A DNA stretch of 64,000 bases from Halobacterium sp. DL1 (GTDB lineage: Archaea > Halobacteriota > Halobacteria > Halobacteriales > Halobacteriaceae). The position numbers and the translations under genes were made by a program. Position 1 is the stretch's first letter, and every line of letters begins with the position of its first letter. The stretch spans positions 1,054,001 to 1,118,000 of the forward strand of contig CP007060.1 of NCBI GenBank assembly GCA_000230955.3. The letters run 5' to 3'. Below the pieces are notes generated by a model. That model did not search any database and was not told the DNA's origin. It saw nothing but the letters and a program-made list of their open reading frames with translations. This document shows, piece by piece, positions 57,266 through 64,000 of the stretch.

Positions 57266-57641
57266 CGGGCGACGGCCGAGTGGCGACACTATCCTCACCA
57301 CCTCGTTACGCAACCCTACTTTCACAGCGAACCGCGTAGTGCAAACAGGGTTGTTCTCCCGTGCGTGCCCACTGCGTAGCGGCAGCGCCGCTGGTCGAGC
57401 CTCGAGCGCGAATCCAACCCGGGGGGTTAGATTCTGCGTTAGGGGTGTGGCTAAGGCCACCAATCCAAAACACTCCCCACCGCACACTCAACCTCCACCG
57501 GAAGCAACCGCAGGGCGCAGGGTGTTGATTTCGAACGTCCCACCCACGAATTAGGCGGTGAGCAGATTTGCATATTGAGTACCGGCGAACGAGCCCTTGG
57601 TATCTTGAGACGCCACCAATGAGCGACACCTCCCATAGCTG
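57266..57641. other. Intergenic region with a hairpin; no supported gene
   Basis: A 376-bp gap between the DUF7845-like gene and the convergent phosphate permease gene. An inverted repeat at about 57412-57434 pairs AATCCAACCC with GGGTTAGATT (one mismatch). A second imperfect hairpin (AGGGGTGTGG ... AACACTCCCC) follows at 57441-57480. Base composition falls and the codon pattern is lost. No tRNA-Arg 3'-end duplicate was found that would mark the far end of an integrated element. Confidence 0.4.
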
Positions 57642-58817
57642 TCAGGCGGTTCCTGCAATCGGGAGCACCAGGAACGCCAGGTAGGAGAGCGCCGTCGCGA
57701 TAGAGGGGCCGATAATCCAGAACGCGACGAACCGAACGACTGACGAGGGATCGAACAACTGCTGGGCGTCCTGGACGTTCCGGGGGTCTTCTTCGCCAAC
57801 CGGATCGACTTCGTCACCCGTCTCGGCGGTGATTGCATCCACCGAAATATCGGTTTTGACGTCCCCACGAGCGAGGTCGACAGCCCCTGTCGGACGGGTC
57901 GCTCGCCCCCAGCCCAAACCGACGATGCACATGACTGTCGAGAGGGCGAGGCTCATCGGGATGCCGAGGGCCGAGGCCACTGTCGTAATGCTCGCAGCAA
58001 CAACCATCACGATAGTCGCGGCCAGTAATGGCAGATCGGTGAGGTCGTTTCCGACAGACTCCATCGTCCGCCGTGCGATGGTAAATGCACCAACCCCGAT
58101 TGCGACAGTCGCGAGGATGACGGCGTTCCCCGTGCCGATCAATCCACCACCGACGAGTGGTGCAACCGCATTTGCGACGTTACTCGCACCAGCACTGAAC
58201 GACATGTAACAGGCGATGGCGAGCACCACGACGGTGCTGACTGCTTCACGAGGGGTGGTTCCAGGCCCCAGTTCCGGCGTCGGGAGGATTCCCGACCGGT
58301 CGAGCGTGAAGAGTGGGCCACTGGATTGCTCAAGGGCGAACTTTTGATCGAGATAGGAGTAGAGATACCGACCGATGATCACACCGAACCAGAATCCGAG
58401 GACTGGTGCGATGGCCCACCAGACCATGATCGAGCCGAGGACGCCATAATCGAGTTCTCCAGTTGCGAGTCCGAGACCGGCAATCGCCCCGACCGCTGTC
58501 ATCGAGGTCGAAACGGGAACACCGTAGAGGTTGGCGAGCAGCATTCCGAGTCCGATGAACCCCAGGACGACGATGCTCGCTTCCGTAGAGAAAATCGTCT
58601 GTGGGACGAGGTCGCCACCGAGTGTCGCGATGACGTTGCGTCCGACTGTCCAGCCACCGAGGAAGACGAACACCGTCATCAGGGCGGCTGCGCCGGTCTT
58701 GCTCGTGATGCGTGCGCCAACGGGCGGCCCCCACGCGACGCCCGTCGATGAGCCTCCGATATTGAACCCGACGAAGACCGCAGCGACAAGTGCGACCAGT
58801 AATAGGAGCGAAACCAT
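57642..58817 (-). CDS. PiT-family inorganic phosphate transporter
   Basis: A 391-aa polytopic permease with about ten helices. Two PiT repeats are visible: VFVGFNIGGSSTGVAWGPPV at residue 15 and YMSFSAGASNVANAVAPLVG near 208 (GANDVANA-type). A hydrophilic acidic loop (about 315-350) separates the last helices. It imports phosphate with a cation. Its codons use more A/T in third position than neighbouring genes. It is divergent from a UspA gene, a pairing often seen for haloarchaeal PiT. Confidence 0.92.
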   Translation of the reverse strand: MVSLLLLVALVAAVFVGFNIGGSSTGVAWGPPVGARITSKTGAAALMTVFVFLGGWTVGRNVIATLGGDLVPQTIFSTEASIVVLGFIGLGMLLANLYGVPVSTSMTAVGAIAGLGLATGELDYGVLGSIMVWWAIAPVLGFWFGVIIGRYLYSYLDQKFALEQSSGPLFTLDRSGILPTPELGPGTTPREAVSTVVVLAIACYMSFSAGASNVANAVAPLVGGGLIGTGNAVILATVAIGVGAFTIARRTMESVGNDLTDLPLLAATIVMVVAASITTVASALGIPMSLALSTVMCIVGLGWGRATRPTGAVDLARGDVKTDISVDAITAETGDEVDPVGEEDPRNVQDAQQLFDPSSVVRFVAFWIIGPSIATALSYLAFLVLPIAGTA

Positions 58818-58870
58818 GTGATAACTTTGTGGTGACGTGCGCGTATCTGTTACGGTTCCACGGAGCGGGT

Positions 58871-58887
58871 CACCCTCAATGATCGAG
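58871..58887. promoter_or_regulatory. Near-palindrome in the divergent pit/uspA promoter region
   Basis: CCCTCAATGATCGAGGG has complementary 5-bp arms around a 7-bp centre, placed immediately upstream of the uspA TATA (GTTTATG, about 58893-58899) and about 55 bp from the permease start. It may be a site shared by both promoters. Confidence 0.45.
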
Positions 58888-58922
58888 GGGTGGTTTATGC
58901 TTCTGACTGCTGTAGAACACGT

Positions 58923-59342
58923 ATGATTTCCCGCGTTCTCGTTCCGATGGACGATTCGGAGATGGCTGAACACGCGCTTGAATACGCGCTGAAAGCGCAT
59001 CCCGATGCGGAGATTACGGTCTTACACATTGTCGGTGAACCCTCACCGATGATGGGGAAAGCGATGGGGCTTGCACTCGAAGACGATCTTGAGGAGGCAG
59101 CGGATGAGCATGCATCACAAGTACTTGAGCGAGCGCGTGAGATCGCACAAACGCATGAAAGAGAGATTAAGACGGACGTAGCGTGGGGGAGTCCAGCGAA
59201 AGCGATTATCAATCGAGCAGCCGAATTCGAGACCGTTGTGGTTGGGAGCCACGGTGGATCGCTTGCGGAACGATTAATCGTTGGGAACGTTGCTCAGAAG
59301 GTGTTCCGTCGCTCACCGGTGCCCGTAACTGTTGTTCGATGA
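58923..59342 (+). CDS. Universal stress protein (UspA family)
   Basis: A 139-aa protein starting MISRVLVPMDDSEMAEHALE. The ATP-binding motif in UspA proteins, G-x2-G-x9-G-S/T, is represented by VVVGSHGGSLAERLIVGNVA near residue 110. It binds nucleotide and helps stress survival; partners are unknown. TATA GTTTATG lies about 27 bp upstream, giving a leaderless start. AT-rich codons match the divergent phosphate permease, and an earlier in-frame start is disfavoured by the promoter. Confidence 0.92.
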   Translation: MISRVLVPMDDSEMAEHALEYALKAHPDAEITVLHIVGEPSPMMGKAMGLALEDDLEEAADEHASQVLERAREIAQTHEREIKTDVAWGSPAKAIINRAAEFETVVVGSHGGSLAERLIVGNVAQKVFRRSPVPVTVVR

Positions 59343-59471
59343 AGTGCCTGTACTTAGCAGCAGTTTTCCACAGAATCACGGGGAACCGCGTCATGGCTTC
59401 CTCGCTCATGGGTAGACCGGCGGGGCCTGCCCCCTTAGCCGTTGGGCCGATGCGCGCGAAGTACGCAGTGG

Positions 59472-59488
59472 CTTACCGAAACGGTAAG
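59472..59488. repeat. Perfect hairpin CTTACCG-AAA-CGGTAAG in a gene-free stretch
   Basis: Seven-base perfect arms with a 3-nt loop, the clearest feature in the gene-free 59343-59592 (250 bp) between uspA and the lipoprotein gene. It could be an operator, an RNA hairpin or a transcription end. The rest of the gap shows no gene. Confidence 0.5.
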
Positions 59489-59592
59489 TACCGATTATAG
59501 ACTGCTCGGGGCGTAAAACGTACGAAACCGACTCGGCCCCTTATCCTCGCAGAGCCAGTAGGCCCTGGTACCCCACGCGGGGTAGATTCCAG

Positions 59593-59928
59593 ATGGTACA
59601 AACGAAAACACTCGCGGTAATCGGCGTCGTCCTGCTCGTCGGCTTCGCAGGCTGCGGCGGGACAGACACGGAAGCACCGGGCAACGAGACAGACGGCGTG
59701 GAAGGCGGCGACACCGGCGGCGTTGCCGACGAGGACACGACCGCTATGGAAGACACAACGACTGAGGAGGAGACGACGACAACGATGGAGGAGACGACAA
59801 CGTCGGAGGAGACCACGACGACGACGGCGATGAATGAGACGACCACGACGACGACCGCGGGCAACGCGACCACGACGACGACCGCGGGCAACGCGACCAC
59901 GACCACGACTACGACCACCGCGTCGTAG
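59593..59928 (+). CDS. Thr/Glu-rich secreted lipoprotein
   Basis: A 111-aa protein. Signal peptide with lipobox (VVLLVGFAGC, cysteine near residue 21) followed by low-complexity sequence: acidic Gly-rich (25-50), then Thr/Glu repeats (TTTEEETTTTMEETTTSEET) and Thr-Ala-Gly-Asn repeats to the end. There is no folded domain. It probably forms a glycosylated surface stalk; the long Thr runs would be O-glycosylation sites. Confidence 0.75.
   Translation: MVQTKTLAVIGVVLLVGFAGCGGTDTEAPGNETDGVEGGDTGGVADEDTTAMEDTTTEEETTTTMEETTTSEETTTTTAMNETTTTTTAGNATTTTTAGNATTTTTTTTAS
59841..59894 (+). repeat. Tandem duplication of 27 bp inside the lipoprotein gene
   Basis: Bases 59841-59867 are repeated exactly at 59868-59894, coding the nine-residue unit TTTTTAGNA twice. 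In-frame exact tandem repeats in a surface protein can vary in copy number by slippage. Confidence 0.8.
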
Positions 59929-60051
59929 TCCGCTATTCGACCGCTCCGATTCCGTACCGACTGCGGTTTTTTCGCGTAGACGCCTGTAGGTCGCTCTCAC
60001 AGCCCGGGCGAAAGGGAAAGTTGTTTGCAACCGCCCGGTGGATGCCGAACC

Positions 60052-61833
60052 ATGAAGGTACGCATCGGTGGCGGCGCGACCGAGTCCGAGGCGGAAGCGG
60101 TCGCCGCGGCGCTCGCCGAGCACGTCCGCGACGACGTCGAGGTGTACCTCGGCGACGCCGACGAGCCGGCAGCAGTCCACGAGGCGCCCGAGGTCCCCGA
60201 CGACGAACCCGAGCCCGAACTCGGCCCGACGGAGCGCGAGGCGCAACTCCGCGAGGAGATCGCGGACATCCTCGAGGGCGGTCCGAAGAAGTACCGCGAC
60301 CGCCTCCCGGACCAGGACAAACTCTTCGTGCGCGACAGGCTCGACCTCTGGTTCGGAGCAGAGGACGGCGAGAGCGGAGGCGAGGGGGAGGACACGCTCC
60401 TCTTCGAGGACGGGAAGTTCGCGAACTTCGACGCGTGGCACCCCGACAGCCCCGAGGTCGAGGAGAGCGACGAGAACAACCGCCTCCCCGCGGACGGCCT
60501 CATCACCGCCGCCGCGGAGTTCGACGGCCGCGACGTCCACTTCATGGCCAACGACTTCACCGTGAAGGCGGGGTCGATGGCCGAGCGCGGCGTCGAGAAG
60601 TTCCTCCGGATGCAGCAGCGCGCGCTCAAGACCGGCAAGCCGGTGTTCTACCTGATGGACTCCTCCGGGGGTCGCATCGACCAGCAGAGCGGCTTCTTCG
60701 CGAACCGCGAGGGCATCGGGAAGTACTACTTCAACCACTCGCGGCTCTCCGGGCGCGTCCCCCAGATCTGCGTGCTCTACGGGCCCTGTATCGCCGGCGC
60801 CGCGTACACGCCGGTGTTCGCGGACTTCACCGTGATGGTCGAGGGGATGTCCGCGATGGCCATCGCCAGCCCCCGGATGGTGAAGATGGTGACCGGCGAG
60901 GAGATCGAGATGCAGGACCTCGGCGGCCCCGACGTCCACGCCCGCGAGTCCGGGAGCGCGGACCTCGTGGCGCGCGACGAGGAGCACGCCCGAGAACTCG
61001 TCTCGAACCTCGTCCAGTACCTCCCGGACAACAGCGACGAGAAGCCGCCGAGCCAGCCCGCGCAACCCCCGGCGAAGTCGCCCGAGGGCATCGACGGCCT
61101 GATTCCCGAGTCCCCGAACCGCGCCTACGACATGCACGACCTCATCGACCGCGTGGTCGACCGGGACTCCTTCTTCGAACTCAAACCCGAGTACGGCAAG
61201 GAGATTCTCACAGGCTACGGGCGCATCGACGGCCGGACAGTCGGCATCGTCGCCAACCAGCCGACCCAGCGCGCGGGCGCCATCTTCCCGGACGCCGCCG
61301 AGAAGGCCGCGGAGTTCGTCTGGAAGTCCGACGCCTACAACATCCCGATGCTCTACCTCTGTGACACGCCCGGGTTCATGGCGGGCAGCCAGGTCGAGAA
61401 GGACGCCATCCTCGAGAAGGGCAAGAAGATGATCTACGCCACCAGCGAGGCCACCGTCCCGAAGCAGTCAGTCGTCGTCCGGAAGGCGTACGGCGCGGGC
61501 ATCTACGCCATGTCGGGCCCGGCATACGACCCCGAGTCCGTCCTCGCACTCCCTTCGGGCGAGATTGGTATCATGGGTCCCGAGGCGGCCATCAACGCCG
61601 TCTACGCGAACAAGCTGAACGCCATCGACGACCCCGAAGAGCGCGCGGAGCGCGAGAAGGAACTCCGCGAGGAGTACCGCGAGGACATCGACGTCCACCG
61701 GATGGCCAGCGAGACGGTCATCGACGAGATCGTCCCGCCCTCCGAGCTCCGCACGGAACTGGCCAGACGCTTCGAGTTCTACGAGGACGTCGAGAAGGAC
61801 CGGCCCTCGAAGAAGCACGGTACCATCCTCTGA
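60052..61833 (+). CDS. Acyl-CoA carboxylase carboxyltransferase subunit
   Basis: A 593-aa biotin-dependent carboxyltransferase (propionyl-CoA/acetyl-CoA type). Two crotonase halves: FMANDFTVKAGSMAERGVEK near residue 165 and MDSSGGRIDQQSGFF near 200 with the oxyanion glycines; second half GRIDGRTVGIVANQPTQRAG near 390, DTPGFMAGSQVEKDAI near 440, and YGAGIYAMSGPAYDPES near 480. The first 120 residues are an unusual acidic extension. It adds CO2 from carboxybiotin to an acyl-CoA. Biotin carboxylase and BCCP genes are not in view. Confidence 0.88.
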   Translation: MKVRIGGGATESEAEAVAAALAEHVRDDVEVYLGDADEPAAVHEAPEVPDDEPEPELGPTEREAQLREEIADILEGGPKKYRDRLPDQDKLFVRDRLDLWFGAEDGESGGEGEDTLLFEDGKFANFDAWHPDSPEVEESDENNRLPADGLITAAAEFDGRDVHFMANDFTVKAGSMAERGVEKFLRMQQRALKTGKPVFYLMDSSGGRIDQQSGFFANREGIGKYYFNHSRLSGRVPQICVLYGPCIAGAAYTPVFADFTVMVEGMSAMAIASPRMVKMVTGEEIEMQDLGGPDVHARESGSADLVARDEEHARELVSNLVQYLPDNSDEKPPSQPAQPPAKSPEGIDGLIPESPNRAYDMHDLIDRVVDRDSFFELKPEYGKEILTGYGRIDGRTVGIVANQPTQRAGAIFPDAAEKAAEFVWKSDAYNIPMLYLCDTPGFMAGSQVEKDAILEKGKKMIYATSEATVPKQSVVVRKAYGAGIYAMSGPAYDPESVLALPSGEIGIMGPEAAINAVYANKLNAIDDPEERAEREKELREEYREDIDVHRMASETVIDEIVPPSELRTELARRFEFYEDVEKDRPSKKHGTIL

Positions 61834-61948
61834 GGCGGCCCGCTCCGGGCCTCAGACTGTTGTCGACTTCGCTCGAGTCTCCGCGTAGGAGCCGCTTACG
61901 GCCGATAGCTGGCTGGTAACAATCCACCGCGTCGGCGTCTTCGACGGT

Positions 61949-62293
61949 GTGGCTTCCAGCAACAGGACTGCCCATCGACCGTCGTTCGACCTCTCCTCGA
62001 CGGAGTCCCGGCTCTGGCTCCTGGCCCTCGGCGCGCTCCTCGGCGACCTCGTCCTCACCTACTACGGCATCGCTCACGCCGGCCTGAACGAGGGTAATCC
62101 GCTGGCCGCGACCGTGCTCGCGGGCCACGGCTACGCCGGCCTCGCCGCGATGAAGGTCGCCGCCTTCTCCATCGCCGCCGCCGGAAGACACGTCGTCCCG
62201 CCCGCCTACCGCTGGATTGCGCCGGTCTGCCTCGCCGCGCCGTGGCTGCTCGCCGTCGCCGTGAACACCGCGCTCATTCTCGGGACGCTGTAG
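61949..62293 (+). CDS. DUF5658-like four-helix membrane protein
   Basis: A 114-aa protein. After a polar N-terminus there are three to four helices (about 22-42, 52-72 and 88-112) with GLNEGNPLAATVLAGHGYAG between the first two. The NEGNPL pattern is typical of haloarchaeal DUF5658 proteins. Function unknown. Start GTG at 61949. Its 3' end overlaps the convergent DoxX-like gene by 20 bp. Confidence 0.72.
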   Translation: MASSNRTAHRPSFDLSSTESRLWLLALGALLGDLVLTYYGIAHAGLNEGNPLAATVLAGHGYAGLAAMKVAAFSIAAAGRHVVPPAYRWIAPVCLAAPWLLAVAVNTALILGTL

Positions 62294-62726
62294 AGCGCTC
62301 CGGCCGCATCGCCGCCACGAACACCGCCCACGCGAGGCCCGCAAGACCCACGTCCCGGGCGACGATGTCTCCGAACTGGCCGGTGGTCACCCAGACGACG
62401 GCCAGGTAGCCCAGCGTCGCGGTGAGCGAGACGGCCGCGACCAGCGACGCGAACGCGGTCGCACGGTCGTCGAGCAGGAGGGCGCCGAACAGCAGCTCGA
62501 GGTAGCCGTTGACCACCATGAACGTGACCGGCGAGACGACGAGCCAGGCCGCGAGCCAGTCGGTGACGTACACCGCCCACGCGCCGGGGTCGAGCAGTTT
62601 GTGCGCGCCCGCCGCCACCAGCATCGCGCCGAGTGCCCAGCGCGCGAGCGTCGCGGGGTCCGGCGAACGCACCGCGAGCGACACGACTCGGCCGTGAAGC
62701 CGTCCCGCACTCCGCAATGGATTCAT
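62274..62726 (-). CDS. DoxX-like membrane protein
   Basis: A 150-aa protein with four helices (about residues 24-42, 58-78, 85-105 and 118-140). LARWALGAMLVAAGAHKLLD near 28 has the DoxX/MauE-type helix and loop with His and Lys. Possible role is with quinones or redox enzymes, but no partner is adjacent. The ATG at 62726 (MNPLRSAGRL) is chosen over a GTG 9 nt upstream. Confidence 0.75.
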   Translation of the reverse strand: MNPLRSAGRLHGRVVSLAVRSPDPATLARWALGAMLVAAGAHKLLDPGAWAVYVTDWLAAWLVVSPVTFMVVNGYLELLFGALLLDDRATAFASLVAAVSLTATLGYLAVVWVTTGQFGDIVARDVGLAGLAWAVFVAAMRPERSTASRE

Positions 62727-62766
62727 ACCTGTCACGAGGGCCTCTCGGGGGAAAGGTCTGGTTGCG

Positions 62767-63231
62767 CTACGCCGCGTTCTCGCGCTTCAGGGAGAGCACC
62801 GTGCGTTCGAACTCGCAGACGAGCGGTTCGTCCTCGCGGTTCACTGCGAACACCTCGACGCGCATCGTGACGACGCCGCGCTCGCCGTCGCTGGTCTCGC
62901 GCTTGTCCGTGACCGTCGACTGCACGCGGACGGTGTCGCCGTGGAAGACGGGGTTCGGGTGTTCGACGTCGTCGTAGGAGAGGTTGGCGACGATGGTGCC
63001 GTCCGTCGTCTCGGGGATGGTGATGCCGACGGCGAGGCTCATCGTGTAGAGGCCGTTGACGAGGCGCTCGCCGAACTGGGTGTCTTCGGCGAACGCGGCG
63101 TCGAGGTGCAGCGGCTGCTGGTTCATCGTCGTGTCGCAGAACTGCTGGTTGTCGGCCTCCGAGATGGTGCGCCGCCTGTCGTGTTCGATGGTCTCGCCCA
63201 CCTCGAACTCCTCGTAGTACAGCCCGGGCAT
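62767..63231 (-). CDS. MaoC-family (R)-hydratase/dehydratase
   Basis: A 154-aa single hotdog-fold protein starting MPGLYYEEFEVGETIEHDRR. The catalytic Asp/His pair region is DNQQFCDTTMNQQPLHLDAA near residue 27 (hydratase motif with Asn/His), and FGERLVNGLYTMSLAVGITI follows. It hydrates or dehydrates a 2-enoyl-CoA. It lies 607 bp from, and divergent to, a CitE-like lyase gene, a pairing seen in CoA-ester pathways such as methylaspartate-cycle or propionate routes; the pathway is not proven here. Confidence 0.85.
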   Translation of the reverse strand: MPGLYYEEFEVGETIEHDRRRTISEADNQQFCDTTMNQQPLHLDAAFAEDTQFGERLVNGLYTMSLAVGITIPETTDGTIVANLSYDDVEHPNPVFHGDTVRVQSTVTDKRETSDGERGVVTMRVEVFAVNREDEPLVCEFERTVLSLKRENAA

Positions 63232-63377
63232 ACGGGAGGCGTCGTAACGGCAGGCCAAAACGACTCCGGTACTCGAGCCCGCAGACCGACAGCTCCGGGC
63301 TGACCGACCAGACGGACGGAAGATTGAGTGAGTGCGAGGCGAGTGCTTATCACGCAGCTAGGGCGAACCACAGTCCG

Positions 63378-63722
63378 ATGACCGACTGGGAGCGCGTGAG
63401 AGCGGAGCTCCGCGAGGTGGGCTACCAGGGATTCGAGTACGACACCGGGCGAACGGCTGTGCCGGGGTTGAACGGGGAGTGGGTGGTCGGTGAGGTCCCC
63501 CGCGAGCGTGGCCAGAAGCGGGAGAACCAGTCACTCCTGTTGCGGATTCTCGACGCCCTCCCGGGCAGCGGCGGCGCCGTGACCACCGACTCGGAAGCCG
63601 CCCCGCACCCCCTCCGGCAGATCGCGTAAAGTGAGGGGCTGGACGTCGTGGTCGTCAGCGTGGACGAGGAGACGGTGCAGATCGCGCTCTGCGACCCACG
63701 CGAGCAGGATTCCCGCCCGTAG
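63378..63722 (+). pseudogene. Small hypothetical gene interrupted by an in-frame TAA
   Basis: Translation from the ATG at 63378 gives 83 residues (MTDWERVRAELREVGYQGFE ... HPLRQIA) and stops at TAA 63627-63629. The same frame stays open afterwards and reads SEGLDVVVVSVDEETVQIAL then CDPREQDSRP to TAG 63720-63722, with gene-like codon use. The whole looks like one 114-codon gene with a nonsense change. A sequencing error or a short natural protein (63378-63629) are the alternatives. Family unknown. Confidence 0.55.
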
Positions 63723-63837
63723 GTCACGTTCCACACTCGATGGCTATCGTGCGCTCCTGTGCCGAGCCGGGACCGAGTGCTGATAGCGGCGGCAGCGACT
63801 GGTAAAGCTACAAGGGCGCGGGAAGCGGGCTTCGAGT

Positions 63838-64000
63838 ATGGTCAGACGAAGCGTGCTGTTCTCGCCGGGGGACCGTCCGGAGATGCTGCGGAAGGCGCCC
63901 GGGACTGGCGCCGACGTGGTGGTGTTCGACCTCGAGGACGCAGTCGCGCCGGGGCGCAAGGACGAGGCCCGCGAGGCCGTCCGCGCGGTGCTCGTCGACC
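63838..64000 (+). CDS. HpcH/HpaI aldolase (CitE-like CoA-ester lyase), N-terminus
   Basis: The first 54 codons are in the window and the gene continues off the right edge. MVRRSVLFSPGDRPEMLRKA and VVVFDLEDAVAPGRKDEARE are the family signatures; the DLEDAV motif supplies Mg-binding acids. Members cleave malyl-CoA, beta-methylmalyl-CoA or citryl-CoA. Divergence from a MaoC hydratase fits a CoA-ester cycle. Confidence 0.88.
   Translation, partial: MVRRSVLFSPGDRPEMLRKAPGTGADVVVFDLEDAVAPGRKDEAREAVRAVLVD

Noticed and set aside
55583-57487. 634-codon frame antisense to the DUF7845-like gene
   Set aside because: Mirror of a gene with overlapping upstream partners; composition of a shadow frame.
57306-57629. 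Minus-strand 107-codon frame after the DUF7845-like gene
   Set aside because: Weak codon pattern, Cys/Trp/Arg-rich and no recognised family; treated as intergenic.
53457-57641. Integrase or far attachment site for the tRNA-Arg-linked element
   Set aside because: No tyrosine-recombinase motifs and no copy of the tRNA 3' end were found by eye; the claim was kept to an inferred element only.
59209-59409. Minus-strand frame overlapping the uspA 3' end
   Set aside because: It overlaps a certain gene and shows no motif or promoter.
1-64000. CRISPR arrays or cas genes
   Set aside because: No regularly spaced repeats of 25-40 bp and no cas-like protein were seen.

Overview
The window is chromosomal DNA from an extremely halophilic archaeon (class Halobacteria). 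The evidence is very high G+C with strong C/G third-position bias, acidic predicted proteins, halocyanins, Tat-type signal sequences, AT-rich TATA boxes about 25 bp upstream of leaderless starts, an archaeal initiator tRNA, an archaeal 7S (SRP) RNA, RNase P Rpp21, archaeal lipid genes (UbiA-type DGGGP synthase, phosphomevalonate decarboxylase) and a PGF-CTERM-like sorting tail. Species cannot be fixed from the sequence alone; the gene set would suit Halobacterium, Halarchaeum or a relative.

Layout. 0-2 kb: start of a DUF2298-like membrane protein, a large inverted repeat, initiator tRNA-Met, a DJ-1/PfpI protein and an HGPRTase-like gene. 2-8 kb: complete Mrp Na+/H+ antiporter operon mrpABCDEFG. 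8-15.2 kb: CoaBC, an FAD protein, SRPBCC protein, halocyanin, M42 and M28 peptidases, an MTH865-family protein and a NAD-kinase-like gene lacking GGDG. 15.2-21.1 kb: cytochrome bc complex operon (halocyanin, small membrane protein, Rieske, split cytochrome b, further small membrane subunits). 21-26.7 kb: NUDIX, membrane HTH regulator, endonuclease III, phosphomevalonate decarboxylase, NDH-2-like protein. 26.8-35.6 kb: branched-chain amino-acid ABC transporter, its binding protein separated from the permease/ATPase operon by a lipoprotein/SppA/DUF4350-like cluster. 35.7-38.6 kb: a probable quinone-stress set (DoxX, esterase, two glyoxalase-fold dioxygenases) with a short coupled leader ORF. 38.7-43.8 kb: DUF2797, a Gly/Met-rich protein, two glycosyltransferases, Rpp21, YhbY and MscS. 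43.8-45.8 kb: arsenic cluster arsR-arsM-small membrane protein-arsN2 with a tandem-repeat operator. 46 kb: SRP RNA, then a TrpRS/TyrRS-like gene, a cysteine-synthase-like gene, a RAD55/KaiC-like ATPase, DGGGP synthase and a copper pair (multicopper oxidase plus cupredoxin). 53.4-57.3 kb: tRNA-Arg followed by a virus/plasmid-like operon (beta-class DNA methyltransferase with an N-terminal C2H2 finger, two small genes, a 540-aa HTH-like protein). 57.3-59.6 kb: AT-richer segment with a PiT phosphate permease divergent from a UspA gene. 59.6-64 kb: Thr-rich lipoprotein, acyl-CoA carboxylase carboxyltransferase, small membrane proteins, MaoC hydratase, a gene broken by an in-frame stop, and the start of a CitE-like lyase.

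The gene content links bioenergetics (Mrp, bc complex, halocyanins, NDH-2), metal and oxidant defence (ars, copper proteins, quinone set) and isoprenoid lipid synthesis. The most accessory-looking parts are 53.4-59.6 kb, the ars cluster, and the inverted repeat by the initiator tRNA. I found no CRISPR array, no intact transposase and no integrase.
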